Source: Hyphomonadaceae bacterium UBA1849
GTDB lineage: Bacteria; Pseudomonadota; Alphaproteobacteria; Caulobacterales; Hyphomonadaceae
Direction: 5' to 3'
DNA length: 64,000 nt
NCBI GenBank assembly: GCA_002338565.1
Contig: DDIN01000008.1
Span: forward strand, 1,674,403-1,738,402
Shown here: in pieces, positions 1 through 8,079 of the stretch
Position numbering within the stretch: the stretch's first letter is position 1
Layout of the letters: every line of letters begins with the position of its first letter
The notes under the pieces: model-generated
What the model was told of the DNA's origin: nothing
The model's database searches: none
What the model saw: the letters and a program-made list of their open reading frames with translations, nothing else
Program-made: the position numbers and the translations under genes

Positions 1-438
1 GAGCTTGAAGCGCTCGCGATCCAGCTTCCGGCCAATGCGAGCGTATCTACGCTTCGTCGTCTGTCTGAACAGGGCGCGCCGTCTGTCGAGGTACTCCGCC
101 GTCGTCTGGAAGAGTTAAAGCCACAGGTCGCGCAGGCGGGTATACCCGAGCCACCATCTGGTGAATGGGCGTGGCTAGGTGATCTCTTGTCCGGCGTTGT
201 GACTATGCGTGAAGAAGGTTCAGCAAGCGGTGAAACCGCGACGCGCCGTATGGATGTCGCCCTTGAGCTTCTGGAAGAGAATGATCTGCCAGCAGCCTTG
301 CGTGAAATTCGCATGGTGGAGGGGCCTCAGGGTGAGGCGCTTGCCGGCTGGCTTGCGGATGCGCAGCGCCGTGCACAGATCAATCAATTGATGAACCGGC
401 TACGCCGCGACGTAATGGACGGGGGCAGCGCACAATGA
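1..438 (+). CDS. Mitofilin (Mic60-like) family protein, C-terminal fragment
   Basis: The reading frame is open from the first base and runs 145 codons to a TGA at 436-438, so the start lies left of the window. The visible part is alpha-helical, rich in Leu, Arg and Glu, with a short helical repeat near the end (LELLEENDLPAALREI). This resembles the C-terminal domain of the alphaproteobacterial mitofilin family, an inner-membrane protein with a periplasmic coiled coil. The family call rests mostly on context: in alphaproteobacteria this gene sits between uroporphyrinogen-III synthase and hemY, and here hemY follows with a 4-bp ATGA overlap. That overlap suggests translational coupling. An unrelated coiled-coil protein is possible, because the diagnostic N-terminal membrane segment is outside the window. 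Confidence 0.7.
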   Translation, partial: ELEALAIQLPANASVSTLRRLSEQGAPSVEVLRRRLEELKPQVAQAGIPEPPSGEWAWLGDLLSGVVTMREEGSASGETATRRMDVALELLEENDLPAALREIRMVEGPQGEALAGWLADAQRRAQINQLMNRLRRDVMDGGSAQ

Positions 439-1904
439 CCAAACTTTTCTGGCTCCTTCTGACCGTCCTTCTGGTTGGCGCGCTGGTCGTTCTGGCCATG
501 TGGGCGAATGATATTCCATGGCGTGTTGTTCTTGAGCGTGAGAACCAGCCGGATGTGGTGCTGACGCTGACTGGCGCAGCAATTGCGCTTCTGGTTTTTG
601 GCGCTGCGATCGCAATTTTCTGGGCATTTGTAACCGGTGTGTTCCGCCTGCCAACCCGTATCAAATCCATGCGTCTGCGCTCTCGTAAGCGCAAAGGCAA
701 TGAGGCGCTTGCAAATGGTCTCCTGGCCATTGAGGGCGGGGATATTAAGGGTGCGAAACGTCTGATCGGCAAGGCGCTTTCTGACGCCGAAGACGAACGC
801 CTCGCGCTTCTTCTCGATGCCATGACGGCTGAGCAGGAAGCTGACTGGACGCGTGCTGAACGTGCTTATGCTGAACTGTCCCGTAAGCCGGGTGCGCATC
901 TGGCTGGTCTTCGTGGCCTGACGGGCGCTGCGGTGAAGCGCGGCGACTATGGCATGGCGATCGAGCGGGCGCGTGAAGCCCTCGAAATGAAGGGTGAAAC
1001 CGGTGACTGGCCGTTCCGCTCACTGTTCGAGATCTACGTCGCACGTGGCAATTGGGAAGAAGCGCGGACTGTGCTTGCTCAGGGCGAAACCAAGCGTCAC
1101 ATCAGCTCTGATAATGCCCGTCGTCGCCGCGGCGTGCTTCTGACGGCTGAGGCGTCTGACATCATGTCGACTGACCCTGAGGGCGCTGAGCGCATTCTCT
1201 CAGAAGCGCTGAAAACTGATCCGGCGTTTCCTCCGGCGGCTTATCATCTGGCACGTCTTCAGCTTGCGCGTGATGCGATTAAACCCGCAATCACATCTCT
1301 TGAGACAGGCTGGAAAGCTCACCCGCATCCGGCGCTCGCGCTGGTGGCCGAACGTCTTGATGATGGCGAGGGCAAATCCGGTGGACGCCGCGCGACCAAC
1401 GCTCTCATTGCAGCAAACAAAACCCATCGTGAAACGGCCCTGCTGAAAGCCGATACGGCGATTGCGCAGGGTGAGTGGGAAGCGGCAGAAAAAGCGCTCG
1501 CGCCTCTGCTTCAGGGCGGGGCGCCGACAAGCCGCGTTTGCCGTCTGATGGAAATGATCTCGTCTGCAAAACACGATGAAGGCGCTGCGCGGACATGGTC
1601 TGAACGCGCTGCTTCAGCTGCGCGTGAGCCGGAATGGAGCGATATTGATACAGACGGTACAGCGTTTATTTATTCCAAAGATGACTGGGCTCGTATGGTC
1701 TATGCCTATGGCGACTCAGGCCAGCTGATCCATCCGCGCCATGAGACGTATCGCGCCGAGCTGGATGTTGCACGCACGCGCGCTATCACCTATTCCGCGC
1801 CCGCTCAGGCGCCTGCGCCAGAGCCTAAAGTGACGCCTACACCGGGCGATGCACCGGGCACGTCTTCTGCTCCGCCGCCCGTGGACTATATTAAAAAGCC
1901 TTAG
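435..1904 (+). CDS. hemY: HemY-like TPR membrane protein
   Basis: The 489-residue protein begins with two hydrophobic helices (about residues 4-26 and 43-70). A long soluble part of degenerate tetratricopeptide repeats follows, and a Pro/Ala-rich tail closes it. This is the architecture of HemY proteins, inner-membrane proteins encoded with late heme genes. Their biochemical role is not settled and they are not the protoporphyrinogen oxidase also called HemY in Gram-positives. The start ATG overlaps the stop of the mitofilin-like gene (ATGA at 435-438), which fixes the start. The stop TAG is followed at once by the ATG of the next small gene, so transcription may continue into the copper locus. 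The family call is firm; the function is inferred. Confidence 0.88.
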   Translation: MTKLFWLLLTVLLVGALVVLAMWANDIPWRVVLERENQPDVVLTLTGAAIALLVFGAAIAIFWAFVTGVFRLPTRIKSMRLRSRKRKGNEALANGLLAIEGGDIKGAKRLIGKALSDAEDERLALLLDAMTAEQEADWTRAERAYAELSRKPGAHLAGLRGLTGAAVKRGDYGMAIERAREALEMKGETGDWPFRSLFEIYVARGNWEEARTVLAQGETKRHISSDNARRRRGVLLTAEASDIMSTDPEGAERILSEALKTDPAFPPAAYHLARLQLARDAIKPAITSLETGWKAHPHPALALVAERLDDGEGKSGGRRATNALIAANKTHRETALLKADTAIAQGEWEAAEKALAPLLQGGAPTSRVCRLMEMISSAKHDEGAARTWSERAASAAREPEWSDIDTDGTAFIYSKDDWARMVYAYGDSGQLIHPRHETYRAELDVARTRAITYSAPAQAPAPEPKVTPTPGDAPGTSSAPPPVDYIKKP

Positions 1905-2297
1905 ATGATTAAGCAGCTGCGCACATACGTCCTCCTATTGCTCACCTTCAGTCTTGTTGGTGTGCAGACAGCGTGTGCCTGTAATCACGATTTTGCGCTT
2001 CAGCAGCAGGCTGAGGCGAGCGACCACTGCCATGAAATGGCAATGATGGATGCTGGGCACGACATGCCGGCGCCGGTGCTCGAAGATGACTGCGATCATG
2101 TGCCTGCGAACGAATTCATGGCAGTCCGTAGCGATGTGGACGACAGCCTTGTTCAACCCGCTCTCGATCTGATCCTGCCAGTTCAGTATGCGGCTGTTGA
2201 GGCCAGCATCCCTGATACGCGTGTAAGCCTTGAGAGATTGCGGCCCATACCGCCGCCTGATCTTCCCTTTGCGCGAAAGACCGTCTTTCTGAATTGA
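1905..2297 (+). CDS. Small exported Cys/His/Met-rich protein of the copper locus
   Basis: The 130-residue product has a hydrophobic N-terminal signal segment ending near a Cys pair (TACAC). A patch dense in potential metal ligands follows (DHCHEMAMMDAGHDM, then DDCDHV), and then a Pro-rich C-terminus. The composition resembles the small CopL-type periplasmic proteins found in front of copA in other proteobacteria, but I recognise no specific family. The gene starts directly after the hemY stop and lies 67 bp before the CopA start, on the same strand. A role as a periplasmic copper-binding or copper-sensing accessory is inferred from composition and position. It could be a lipoprotein if Cys24 or Cys26 is acylated, though no canonical lipobox is clear. 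Confidence 0.6.
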   Translation: MIKQLRTYVLLLLTFSLVGVQTACACNHDFALQQQAEASDHCHEMAMMDAGHDMPAPVLEDDCDHVPANEFMAVRSDVDDSLVQPALDLILPVQYAAVEASIPDTRVSLERLRPIPPPDLPFARKTVFLN

Positions 2298-2364
2298 ACC
2301 TCCTTTGATGCCGGGGCGCGCAGGGCTTTTTCCTGCGTCTGTTTTCTCGTCACAGAGGTTTTCC

Positions 2365-4374
2365 ATGTTTAATCGTCGACATTTTCTGAAGTCCGGCGTG
2401 GGTGTTGCCACCACGCTCGGCGCCACCAGCCTTCTTCCTGCTTGGGCGCAATCTGCGTCGCACGGCAATATGGGGCATATGCATCATAGCGCGACCGAGT
2501 TCGATCTGCATGTCAGTGAGTTTCCGGTCAATATCAATGGCCGCACAGGGCAGGCGATTGGCGTGAATGGCACTGTGCCTGCGCCGCTGATCCGTTACCG
2601 TGAAGGCGATGACATTACGCTGCGCGTCCATAATATGCTGGATGTCGACACCAGCATTCACTGGCACGGCCTGCTTGTGCCGTTCCATATGGACGGTGTG
2701 CCGGGCGTCAGCTTCCCCGGCATTCGCGCGGGTGACACCTTCACCTACCGGTTCTCCGTCCCGCAAAACGGCACATACTGGTATCACTCCCATTCCGGTC
2801 TGCAGGAGCAGATTGGCCATTATGGTCCGATCATCATTGACCCGGCGGGCGCTGATCCTGTCGAGTATGACCGTGAGTATGTAATGGTGCTCTCCGACTG
2901 GAGCTTTGAGAGCCCTGAGCGTATCTATGAAAAGCTGAAGACCGTCAGCCACACATACAACTTCCAGGAACGTACGATTCCGGACTTCCTTGAAGACGCC
3001 AACGAGAACGGCCTGTCCGAGACGCTGTCTGATCGCGCGATGTGGGGGGATATGCGCATGAGCCCGCGCGATATCGCGGATGTGACCGGCTCGACCTATC
3101 ACTTCCTCATCAACGGCCATTCGACTGCGGATAACTGGAATGGCGTATTCAACCCGGGCGAGCGGGTCCGTCTGCGGGTCATCAACGCTTCTGCGATGAC
3201 GATCTTCAACGTTCGCATTCCGGGGCTGCCGATGAAAGTGGTTCAGGCAGACGGGCTTCACGTGCAGCCGGTCGAGGTGGACGAATTCCAGATGGGCGTT
3301 GCTGAAACCTATGATGTCATTATCGAACCACAGGATGATCAGGCCTATGCGTTCGTCGCTGAAAGCATTGACCGGTCCGGACAGGCTGTTGCGACGCTCG
3401 GACCACGTCCGGGTATGCGGGCACAGGCACCGGAGCTTCGCGCAATACCGACGCTGACCATGCGCGATATGGGCATGAACCATGGTTCCATCGGGCATGA
3501 TATGTCCGGCATGGACCATGGCTCTATGGATCACGGGTCAATGGATCACTCCGGCCACGACATGTCAGGCGACATGGATCACAGCGCGATGGGACACGAT
3601 ATGGGCGGTATGGATCATTCCGCGCACATGGCCTCAGCGCCAGAGGAGGCGGGCGACTGGCCAGTCGAGCGCCCTGATCTTGAAGTCGGGCCGGGCGTTG
3701 TGAACATCAACGCCATGCCACTTTACCGGCTGAATGAGCCGGGCCTCGGGCTGGAGAATGTGCCGCACCGCACGCTCAATTACGAGATGTTGCGAAGCCT
3801 TGAGCCTAATCCGGATACACGACTGCCGGACCGTGAGGTCGAGATCCATCTGACGTCCAACATGGAACGCTATATGTGGTCCTTCGACGGGGTGCGTTTC
3901 GCTGACATTCGCGAGGCGATCCAGATGCGCGAGGGTGAGCGCGTCCGCGTGACGCTCGTCAACAACACGATGATGACCCATCCGATCCACTTACATGGCA
4001 TGTTCTTCGATCTGGTGAATGGCGGCGGAAATCATCGTCCGCGCAAGCATACGGTGAACGTAAAACCTGCAGAGAAAGTCTCGTTTGATGTGTCTGCCGA
4101 CCATGTGGGTGACTGGGCGTTCCACTGTCACCTTCTCTACCACATGATGGCGGGTATGATGCAGGTTGTGTCTGTTCTGCCGGATGCAGCTGTTGCCGCG
4201 CGCCGCGATGAACAGCTTCGCCATATGCAGCATCAGGGCATGGACCATTCAGGCCACGGCCAGATGGATCACAGCCAACACCAGGGCGTAGATCATTCCG
4301 CCCACCAGATGCCTGCTGCGAAACCGGAGGCAGCCGCAACACAGCAACATAACCATGGAGGGCATCACCAATGA
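2365..4374 (+). CDS. copA: CopA family multicopper oxidase, periplasmic copper resistance
   Basis: The 669-residue protein is a laccase-like multicopper oxidase that oxidises Cu(I) in the periplasm. A twin-arginine signal opens it (NRRHFLKSGVGVATTLGA). The type 1/2/3 copper ligand motifs are all present: HWHG near residue 98, WYHSHSG, HPIHLHG, and HCHLLYHMMAGMMQV near residues 587-601. Between domains 2 and 3 (about 371-423) lies a Met/His repeat region (MDHGSMDHSGHDM type), and a second one is at the C-terminus; both are typical of PcoA/CopA. An upstream in-frame ATG at 2305 was rejected because the ATG at 2365 has an AGAGG Shine-Dalgarno at 2354-2358 and yields a proper Tat signal. The stop overlaps the copB start, implying one transcript. 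Confidence 0.96.
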   Translation: MFNRRHFLKSGVGVATTLGATSLLPAWAQSASHGNMGHMHHSATEFDLHVSEFPVNINGRTGQAIGVNGTVPAPLIRYREGDDITLRVHNMLDVDTSIHWHGLLVPFHMDGVPGVSFPGIRAGDTFTYRFSVPQNGTYWYHSHSGLQEQIGHYGPIIIDPAGADPVEYDREYVMVLSDWSFESPERIYEKLKTVSHTYNFQERTIPDFLEDANENGLSETLSDRAMWGDMRMSPRDIADVTGSTYHFLINGHSTADNWNGVFNPGERVRLRVINASAMTIFNVRIPGLPMKVVQADGLHVQPVEVDEFQMGVAETYDVIIEPQDDQAYAFVAESIDRSGQAVATLGPRPGMRAQAPELRAIPTLTMRDMGMNHGSIGHDMSGMDHGSMDHGSMDHSGHDMSGDMDHSAMGHDMGGMDHSAHMASAPEEAGDWPVERPDLEVGPGVVNINAMPLYRLNEPGLGLENVPHRTLNYEMLRSLEPNPDTRLPDREVEIHLTSNMERYMWSFDGVRFADIREAIQMREGERVRVTLVNNTMMTHPIHLHGMFFDLVNGGGNHRPRKHTVNVKPAEKVSFDVSADHVGDWAFHCHLLYHMMAGMMQVVSVLPDAAVAARRDEQLRHMQHQGMDHSGHGQMDHSQHQGVDHSAHQMPAAKPEAAATQQHNHGGHHQ

Positions 4375-5180
4375 GACGCTCTCTGACTTTGGGGCTGGTG
4401 CTCGGCGCCGCCGCGTTGGGGCTGCCCGCACTCGCCCAGCATGACCATCATTCTGAAGGCGAGGCGCCGCTCTGGTCGCAAGCCGATGAAATCTGGGGTG
4501 AAGAGGTGATGGAGGAATCGCGGAATGTGCTTGTTCACCATCATGGACGCATGGCAACGGATGCCGTTGAAATTCACCGTTTCGAGCTTCAGTCCGGCGA
4601 GGATGAGGATGTCGTCCTTCTCGACGGTGATGTCTGGTATGGCGGTGACATCAACAAGCTCGTTGTAAAAACCGAGGCGGAATACAGCCTCGATCATAGA
4701 GAGTTTGAAGAGATCGAAGTGCAGGCGCTCTGGTCACATGCAATCTCCCCATATCTGGATGTGCAGGCCGGTATCCGCCACGATTTTGAGCCAGATGGTT
4801 TAAGCCATGCTGTGCTCGGCCTTGAGGGCATGCTGCCATACCGGTTCGATATGGATGGCGCTTTCTTCCTGAGCGAAGAGGGTGACCTGACAGCGGGTGT
4901 GGAGCTTGAATACGAGCTCATGCTCACGCAGCGCCTTCATATTCTGCCGCGCGCAGAACTGGGTTGGTCAGCGCAGGATATTCCCGAGCGCGGTATAGGC
5001 GAAGGCTTCACGAATGGTCAGTTGGGCGTGCGTCTGGCGTATGATGTCGTTCGTGAGTTTGCGCCATTTGTGGGCGTCGAGTGGCAAGGGAGCCTTGGTG
5101 AAACCGAAAACATTCTCAGCGCTGCTGGTGAGGACACCGAGCAGACTGTTTTCGTGATCGGGTTTCATGCCTGGTATTGA
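4371..5180 (+). CDS. copB: CopB/PcoB family outer-membrane copper resistance protein
   Basis: The 269-residue protein carries an N-terminal signal peptide ending at about ALAQ. A short His cluster follows (HDHHSEGE), and the rest is predicted amphipathic beta-barrel with alternating aromatic residues, ending in a terminal aromatic (HAWY). The HDxxxDGLSHAVLGLEG stretch and closing FVGVEW region are characteristic of CopB. CopB acts with CopA in periplasmic copper tolerance and is thought to sit in the outer membrane. The N-terminal Met-rich repeat found in many homologues is nearly absent here. Those repeats are instead heavy in CopA. The start codon overlaps the copA stop (ATGA at 4371-4374). 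Confidence 0.94.
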   Translation: MRRSLTLGLVLGAAALGLPALAQHDHHSEGEAPLWSQADEIWGEEVMEESRNVLVHHHGRMATDAVEIHRFELQSGEDEDVVLLDGDVWYGGDINKLVVKTEAEYSLDHREFEEIEVQALWSHAISPYLDVQAGIRHDFEPDGLSHAVLGLEGMLPYRFDMDGAFFLSEEGDLTAGVELEYELMLTQRLHILPRAELGWSAQDIPERGIGEGFTNGQLGVRLAYDVVREFAPFVGVEWQGSLGETENILSAAGEDTEQTVFVIGFHAWY

Positions 5181-5244
5181 TTGTTGCGGGAACGAATCTA
5201 AAGCGGAAACGTTTGCTGCGGAAAAGCGAGTTGCGGGGAAATTT

Positions 5245-5991
5245 ATGTCGTCAGAAAAGAAGGCTGTGCTGTATCGGATGGTGATGCCGGGCCATATATG
5301 CCCGTTCGGGCTGAAATCACTGGACCTGCTCCAGCGCAAAGGGTTTGAGGTGGAAGACCACCATCTGACCACGCGCGAAGAGACTGACGCCTTCAAAGCC
5401 GAACACGATGTCAAAACCACGCCGCAAACCTTCATCGAAGGCGAGCGCATTGGCGGCTATGATAGTCTGCGAGATCATTTCGGTCTGGACCGCGTAAAGC
5501 CGGGTGAAACAACTTACCGGCCGATCATTGCGATCTTCTCAATGACCTTTCTGATGGCCGCAGCCCTTGGCTGGCTGCTACCGGGGCCGGTTATCGGTGT
5601 GCGTCTGATCGAGCACTTCATTGCTATTTCCATGTGTGTGCTGGCCGTGCAGAAGCTGCAGGATCTGGCGAGCTTTTCCGGTCAGTTCCTCGGCTATGAC
5701 CTGCTTGCGCGCAAATGGGTGCCATACGCCTACATCTATCCGTTCGCGGAAGGCTGGGCAGGCATTCTTATGCTGGCAGGCGTAGTGACCTTTATCGCTG
5801 CGCCGGTCGCGCTTGTGATTGGCACGATTGGAGCTGTATCGGTCTATAAGGCGGTTTATGTCGACAAGCGCGAGCTGAAATGCGCTTGCGTGGGCGGCAA
5901 CAGTAATGTGCCGCTCGGCTTTGTCTCGTTGACGGAAAATATCATGATGATGGCGATGGCCATCTGGATGATGGTGAAGCCGCTGCTTTAA
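5245..5991 (+). CDS. Glutaredoxin-MauE/DoxX fusion, thiol-redox membrane protein
   Basis: The 248-residue protein has an N-terminal glutaredoxin-like domain (about 1-80). It holds a single-Cys active site (CPFG, Cys19) and the cis-Pro signature TTPQTF. Four hydrophobic helices of the MauE/DoxX-like membrane family follow, with a Cys pair CACVGG near residue 212. Such fusions are predicted to pass thiol reducing power across or within the membrane; this role is inferred. The ATG at 5245 was chosen over 5167 because the earlier one lies inside copB and adds no domain. It is on the same strand as copAB with a 64-bp gap. Its stop (TAA 5989-5991) shares three bases with the convergent haemoglobin stop. 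Confidence 0.82.
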   Translation: MSSEKKAVLYRMVMPGHICPFGLKSLDLLQRKGFEVEDHHLTTREETDAFKAEHDVKTTPQTFIEGERIGGYDSLRDHFGLDRVKPGETTYRPIIAIFSMTFLMAAALGWLLPGPVIGVRLIEHFIAISMCVLAVQKLQDLASFSGQFLGYDLLARKWVPYAYIYPFAEGWAGILMLAGVVTFIAAPVALVIGTIGAVSVYKAVYVDKRELKCACVGGNSNVPLGFVSLTENIMMMAMAIWMMVKPLL

Positions 5992-6443
5992 GCGTCGACA
6001 ACACCACCGCGCATATCGGGACAGTAGAACAGCGCCAGCTGAAAGCTCTTCCCGATGCGCACCGCACGATCAATAAACCAGTCTTCGGCCTCCTGGGTCG
6101 GAGCTGTGTCTTTCAGGGTCTGATAGAATAGCTCCAGCCAGGTTTCGAAATGCTCTGGCTGAATGTCTTTAAGCGCCATGTGCTTTGGCATTGGGCGCCC
6201 CTGATAGCGCCCTGTCGAAAGCACCATGCTGGACCAGAAATCCTTCATCGTAGACAAATGCGGCGCCCAATGGTCACCGATTGCGCCTTCGAAAATCGGG
6301 CCGAGTGTCTCGTTCGCGCGGACACGGGTGTAAAACTCGTCGATCAGGTCGGAGATATAGGCCTCATCCACGCCCATTGCGGCGGCCTCTGCCTGCTTTT
6401 CTGCGATACGTTGTTCGGCTGAACGCTGGCGCTTTTCCGTCAC
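5988..6443 (-). CDS. Group III truncated haemoglobin
   Basis: The 151-residue protein is a small heme globin with the group III pattern FYTRVRANETLGPIF and then WAPHLSTMKDFWSSMVL. The proximal His is His88 (PMPKHM) and a conserved Trp follows in FETWLELF. Group III proteins bind O2, NO or peroxide, and the physiological role varies. The start is GTG at 6443, with a perfect AGGAGG (complement of 6451-6456) seven bases upstream. Longer in-frame starts would add a low-complexity leader. The Shine-Dalgarno lies in a 6-bp hairpin (6449-6465). A strong palindrome (6625-6649) lies between this gene and tRNA-Thr. The C-terminal stop overlaps that of the convergent MauE-type gene. Confidence 0.92.
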   Translation of the reverse strand: MTEKRQRSAEQRIAEKQAEAAAMGVDEAYISDLIDEFYTRVRANETLGPIFEGAIGDHWAPHLSTMKDFWSSMVLSTGRYQGRPMPKHMALKDIQPEHFETWLELFYQTLKDTAPTQEAEDWFIDRAVRIGKSFQLALFYCPDMRGGVVDA

Positions 6444-6448
6444 TGTAG

Positions 6449-6465
6449 GGCCTCCTGATGAGGCC
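6449..6465 (-). promoter_or_regulatory. Hairpin covering the haemoglobin ribosome binding site
   Basis: On the minus strand GGCCTC, loop ATCAG, GAGGCC form a 6-bp perfect stem. The 3' arm contains most of the AGGAGG Shine-Dalgarno of the GTG-started globin gene. Masking of the site is inferred from pairing only. Confidence 0.4.
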
Positions 6466-6615
6466 TCTATCTGGGGCGGGTGTCGCGGGCTTTCAATGTG
6501 ACAGGTGGTATCGGTGAGGCAATGGCTGAGGGCATGGGGCACAAAGCGGCAGACCTGCCGTCGGGCTTTGCCCGCCTGCCGGAGCCGCTGTGCGGCGTGA
6601 GGCGTATCAGGCACA

Positions 6616-6676
6616 ATTTTCCCTAAAATCGATCCACTGGATCGATTTTCATTTTCGCAGAAAATGTCGGGAAAAT
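6616..6676. repeat. Nested inverted repeats between globin gene and tRNA-Thr
   Basis: The core at 6625-6649 is a perfect palindrome (AAAATCGATCCA, one base, TGGATCGATTTT). Beside it ATTTTC/GAAAAT pair at 6651-6665, and outer arms ATTTTCCC (6616-6623) and GGGAAAAT (6669-6676) enclose both. It directly follows the CCA end of tRNA-Thr on the minus strand, so it may terminate the tRNA. It could also be an operator for the globin gene. Confidence 0.55.
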
Positions 6677-6751
6677 GGTGCCGCGTAGGTGACTTGAACA
6701 CCTGACCCCCGCATTACGAATGCGATGCTCTACCAGCTGAGCTAACGCGGC
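6676..6751 (-). tRNA. tRNA-Thr (CGT anticodon)
   Basis: On the minus strand the sequence folds as a full cloverleaf. It has the 7-bp acceptor GCCGCGT/ACGCGGC, D arm GCTC/GAGC, anticodon loop TTCGTAA with CGT at positions 34-36, 5-base variable loop, and T arm AGGTG-TTCAAGT-CACCT. Discriminator A and an encoded CCA (complement of 6676-6678) complete it. CGT reads the threonine codon ACG. Confidence 0.95.
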
Positions 6752-6999
6752 ACACCAGAGGGCACTGCGTATACCTAATCCGTCGTGGATTTCAAATACC
6801 TAAATCCGGTCTTCATTTATCAAATCTCACTTTCGCGTGAGGCAAAAGCCGGATCCACGCGGGAATAGGCTAAAATGCGGGGTTTCCTACCGGAGCGTTA
6901 ATAGGGGCGGCGCAGTTTTAGAGACCGCAATCACCACAATTCAGTCTTTTTACGCGACAGTCAGCCGGGATTTAAGGTGGACGCGGGACGCATATACAC

Positions 7000-8079
7000 A
7001 TGCACTGGATTGCACTTCTGACAGCGGGACTTGCGCTGATACTGGCGCGGACTCTTCGCGCGCCGGGCCGTTCGGGCATGTTCACAGGGCTGGCATTCTT
7101 CCTGTCGGCCTTTGCTGTAACGAGCTTTGCGATACGGGTCGGCTCTGAGCAGGCGGAGATTACCCGCCCGACCGAGTACGACCAGTTTGTGACCTACGCA
7201 GCCGAACAGGTACGCGCCGAGCCGGCCACGCCGTTCGTTGTGTTTGTAGGCGCGAGCTTTTCACGCAATGCGATTGATGATGAAGCGCTGACAGCGCAGC
7301 TGCGTGCGGCGGGCTATCCGCATCGCGTTGTGAATCTTTCGCTTCAGGGCGCGAGCCTTCAGGAGCGTGATGCCCATCTCTGGCAGTTTATGCGCATGAC
7401 GGGCATGGCGCCCGATGTTGTGTTTCTGGAGGTGGCTGACCTCTTCGATAGCAATCCGGCCTATGTGTTTAACGTCGCCAAATTTTCTGACCGCGCCATC
7501 GAGCAATTCGATCCGAACTCAACTTACTGGTCTATGAAGGGCCTCGCGCAGGGTGCGTGTCACGGCATGGCTGACTGCGTGAAGAACTGGGTGCTTTTAA
7601 AGGTCCATGCGGCAATGAACTGGACCAATATCGGGCTGCTCGCGACGGGTGAAGCCGCAAGCGATGTCGAGCCGTTCCCGTCTTTTGATCCGCAGAACAT
7701 GCCGCGTGAAACATTTGACTGGCCAGTCGACGAGATCGTCGAGGCGCTCAACGTGCCGGCTGAAATTCATCCGGAAACCGGGCCGTCATGGGCGCGACTG
7801 TTCCGTCTGGATCAGCGTGAGCGTCTTCAAGAGGCGGGCGTGCGCCGTATTGCGTATTACTATCCGCCAGTTCTGCCGCCGGAAGACCGCCAGTATGTGG
7901 CGCGCCTGTGCGCGGGTGAGCTGGCAGAATATCCGTGCATTGCGCCGGTGGACCGTCAGCTTCTCTCACAGCTGGAGGGGGAAGTCTGGCTCGATCATGA
8001 GCATCTTCTGACAGAAGGCGCGGATGTCTACACAACATGGCTTGCTGGCCAGATTGAAAGTTGGGGGGCGCTTCAATGA
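7000..8079 (+). CDS. SGNH-like hydrolase/acetyl-transfer partner of MBOAT protein
   Basis: The 359-residue protein has one or two N-terminal hydrophobic segments (to about residue 48), so it should be membrane-anchored with its main domain outside the cytoplasm. The domain starts with FVVFVGASFSRNA, which places a likely nucleophile at Ser86. It ends with WLDHEHLL, giving a DxxH pair at Asp332 and His335. These are the SGNH/GDSL hallmarks. The next gene, an MBOAT acyltransferase, starts in an ATGA overlap. Paired SGNH and MBOAT proteins commonly O-acetylate extracellular polysaccharides, as in AlgI with AlgX/AlgJ. The polymer modified here is unknown. The Shine-Dalgarno at the chosen ATG is weak, so the exact start is uncertain. 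Confidence 0.72.
   Translation: MHWIALLTAGLALILARTLRAPGRSGMFTGLAFFLSAFAVTSFAIRVGSEQAEITRPTEYDQFVTYAAEQVRAEPATPFVVFVGASFSRNAIDDEALTAQLRAAGYPHRVVNLSLQGASLQERDAHLWQFMRMTGMAPDVVFLEVADLFDSNPAYVFNVAKFSDRAIEQFDPNSTYWSMKGLAQGACHGMADCVKNWVLLKVHAAMNWTNIGLLATGEAASDVEPFPSFDPQNMPRETFDWPVDEIVEALNVPAEIHPETGPSWARLFRLDQRERLQEAGVRRIAYYYPPVLPPEDRQYVARLCAGELAEYPCIAPVDRQLLSQLEGEVWLDHEHLLTEGADVYTTWLAGQIESWGALQ

Noticed and set aside
2350..3534. A 394-codon open frame on the minus strand opposite copA
   Set aside because: copA is certain, and the antisense frame shows no domain or start signal.
3475..3640. Tandem DNA repeat in copA
   Set aside because: It encodes the Met/His metal-binding segment usual for CopA and is not a mobile or CRISPR repeat.
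6676..6751. tRNA-Thr as an integration site
   Set aside because: No integrase, phage gene or direct repeat of the tRNA 3' end is seen nearby.
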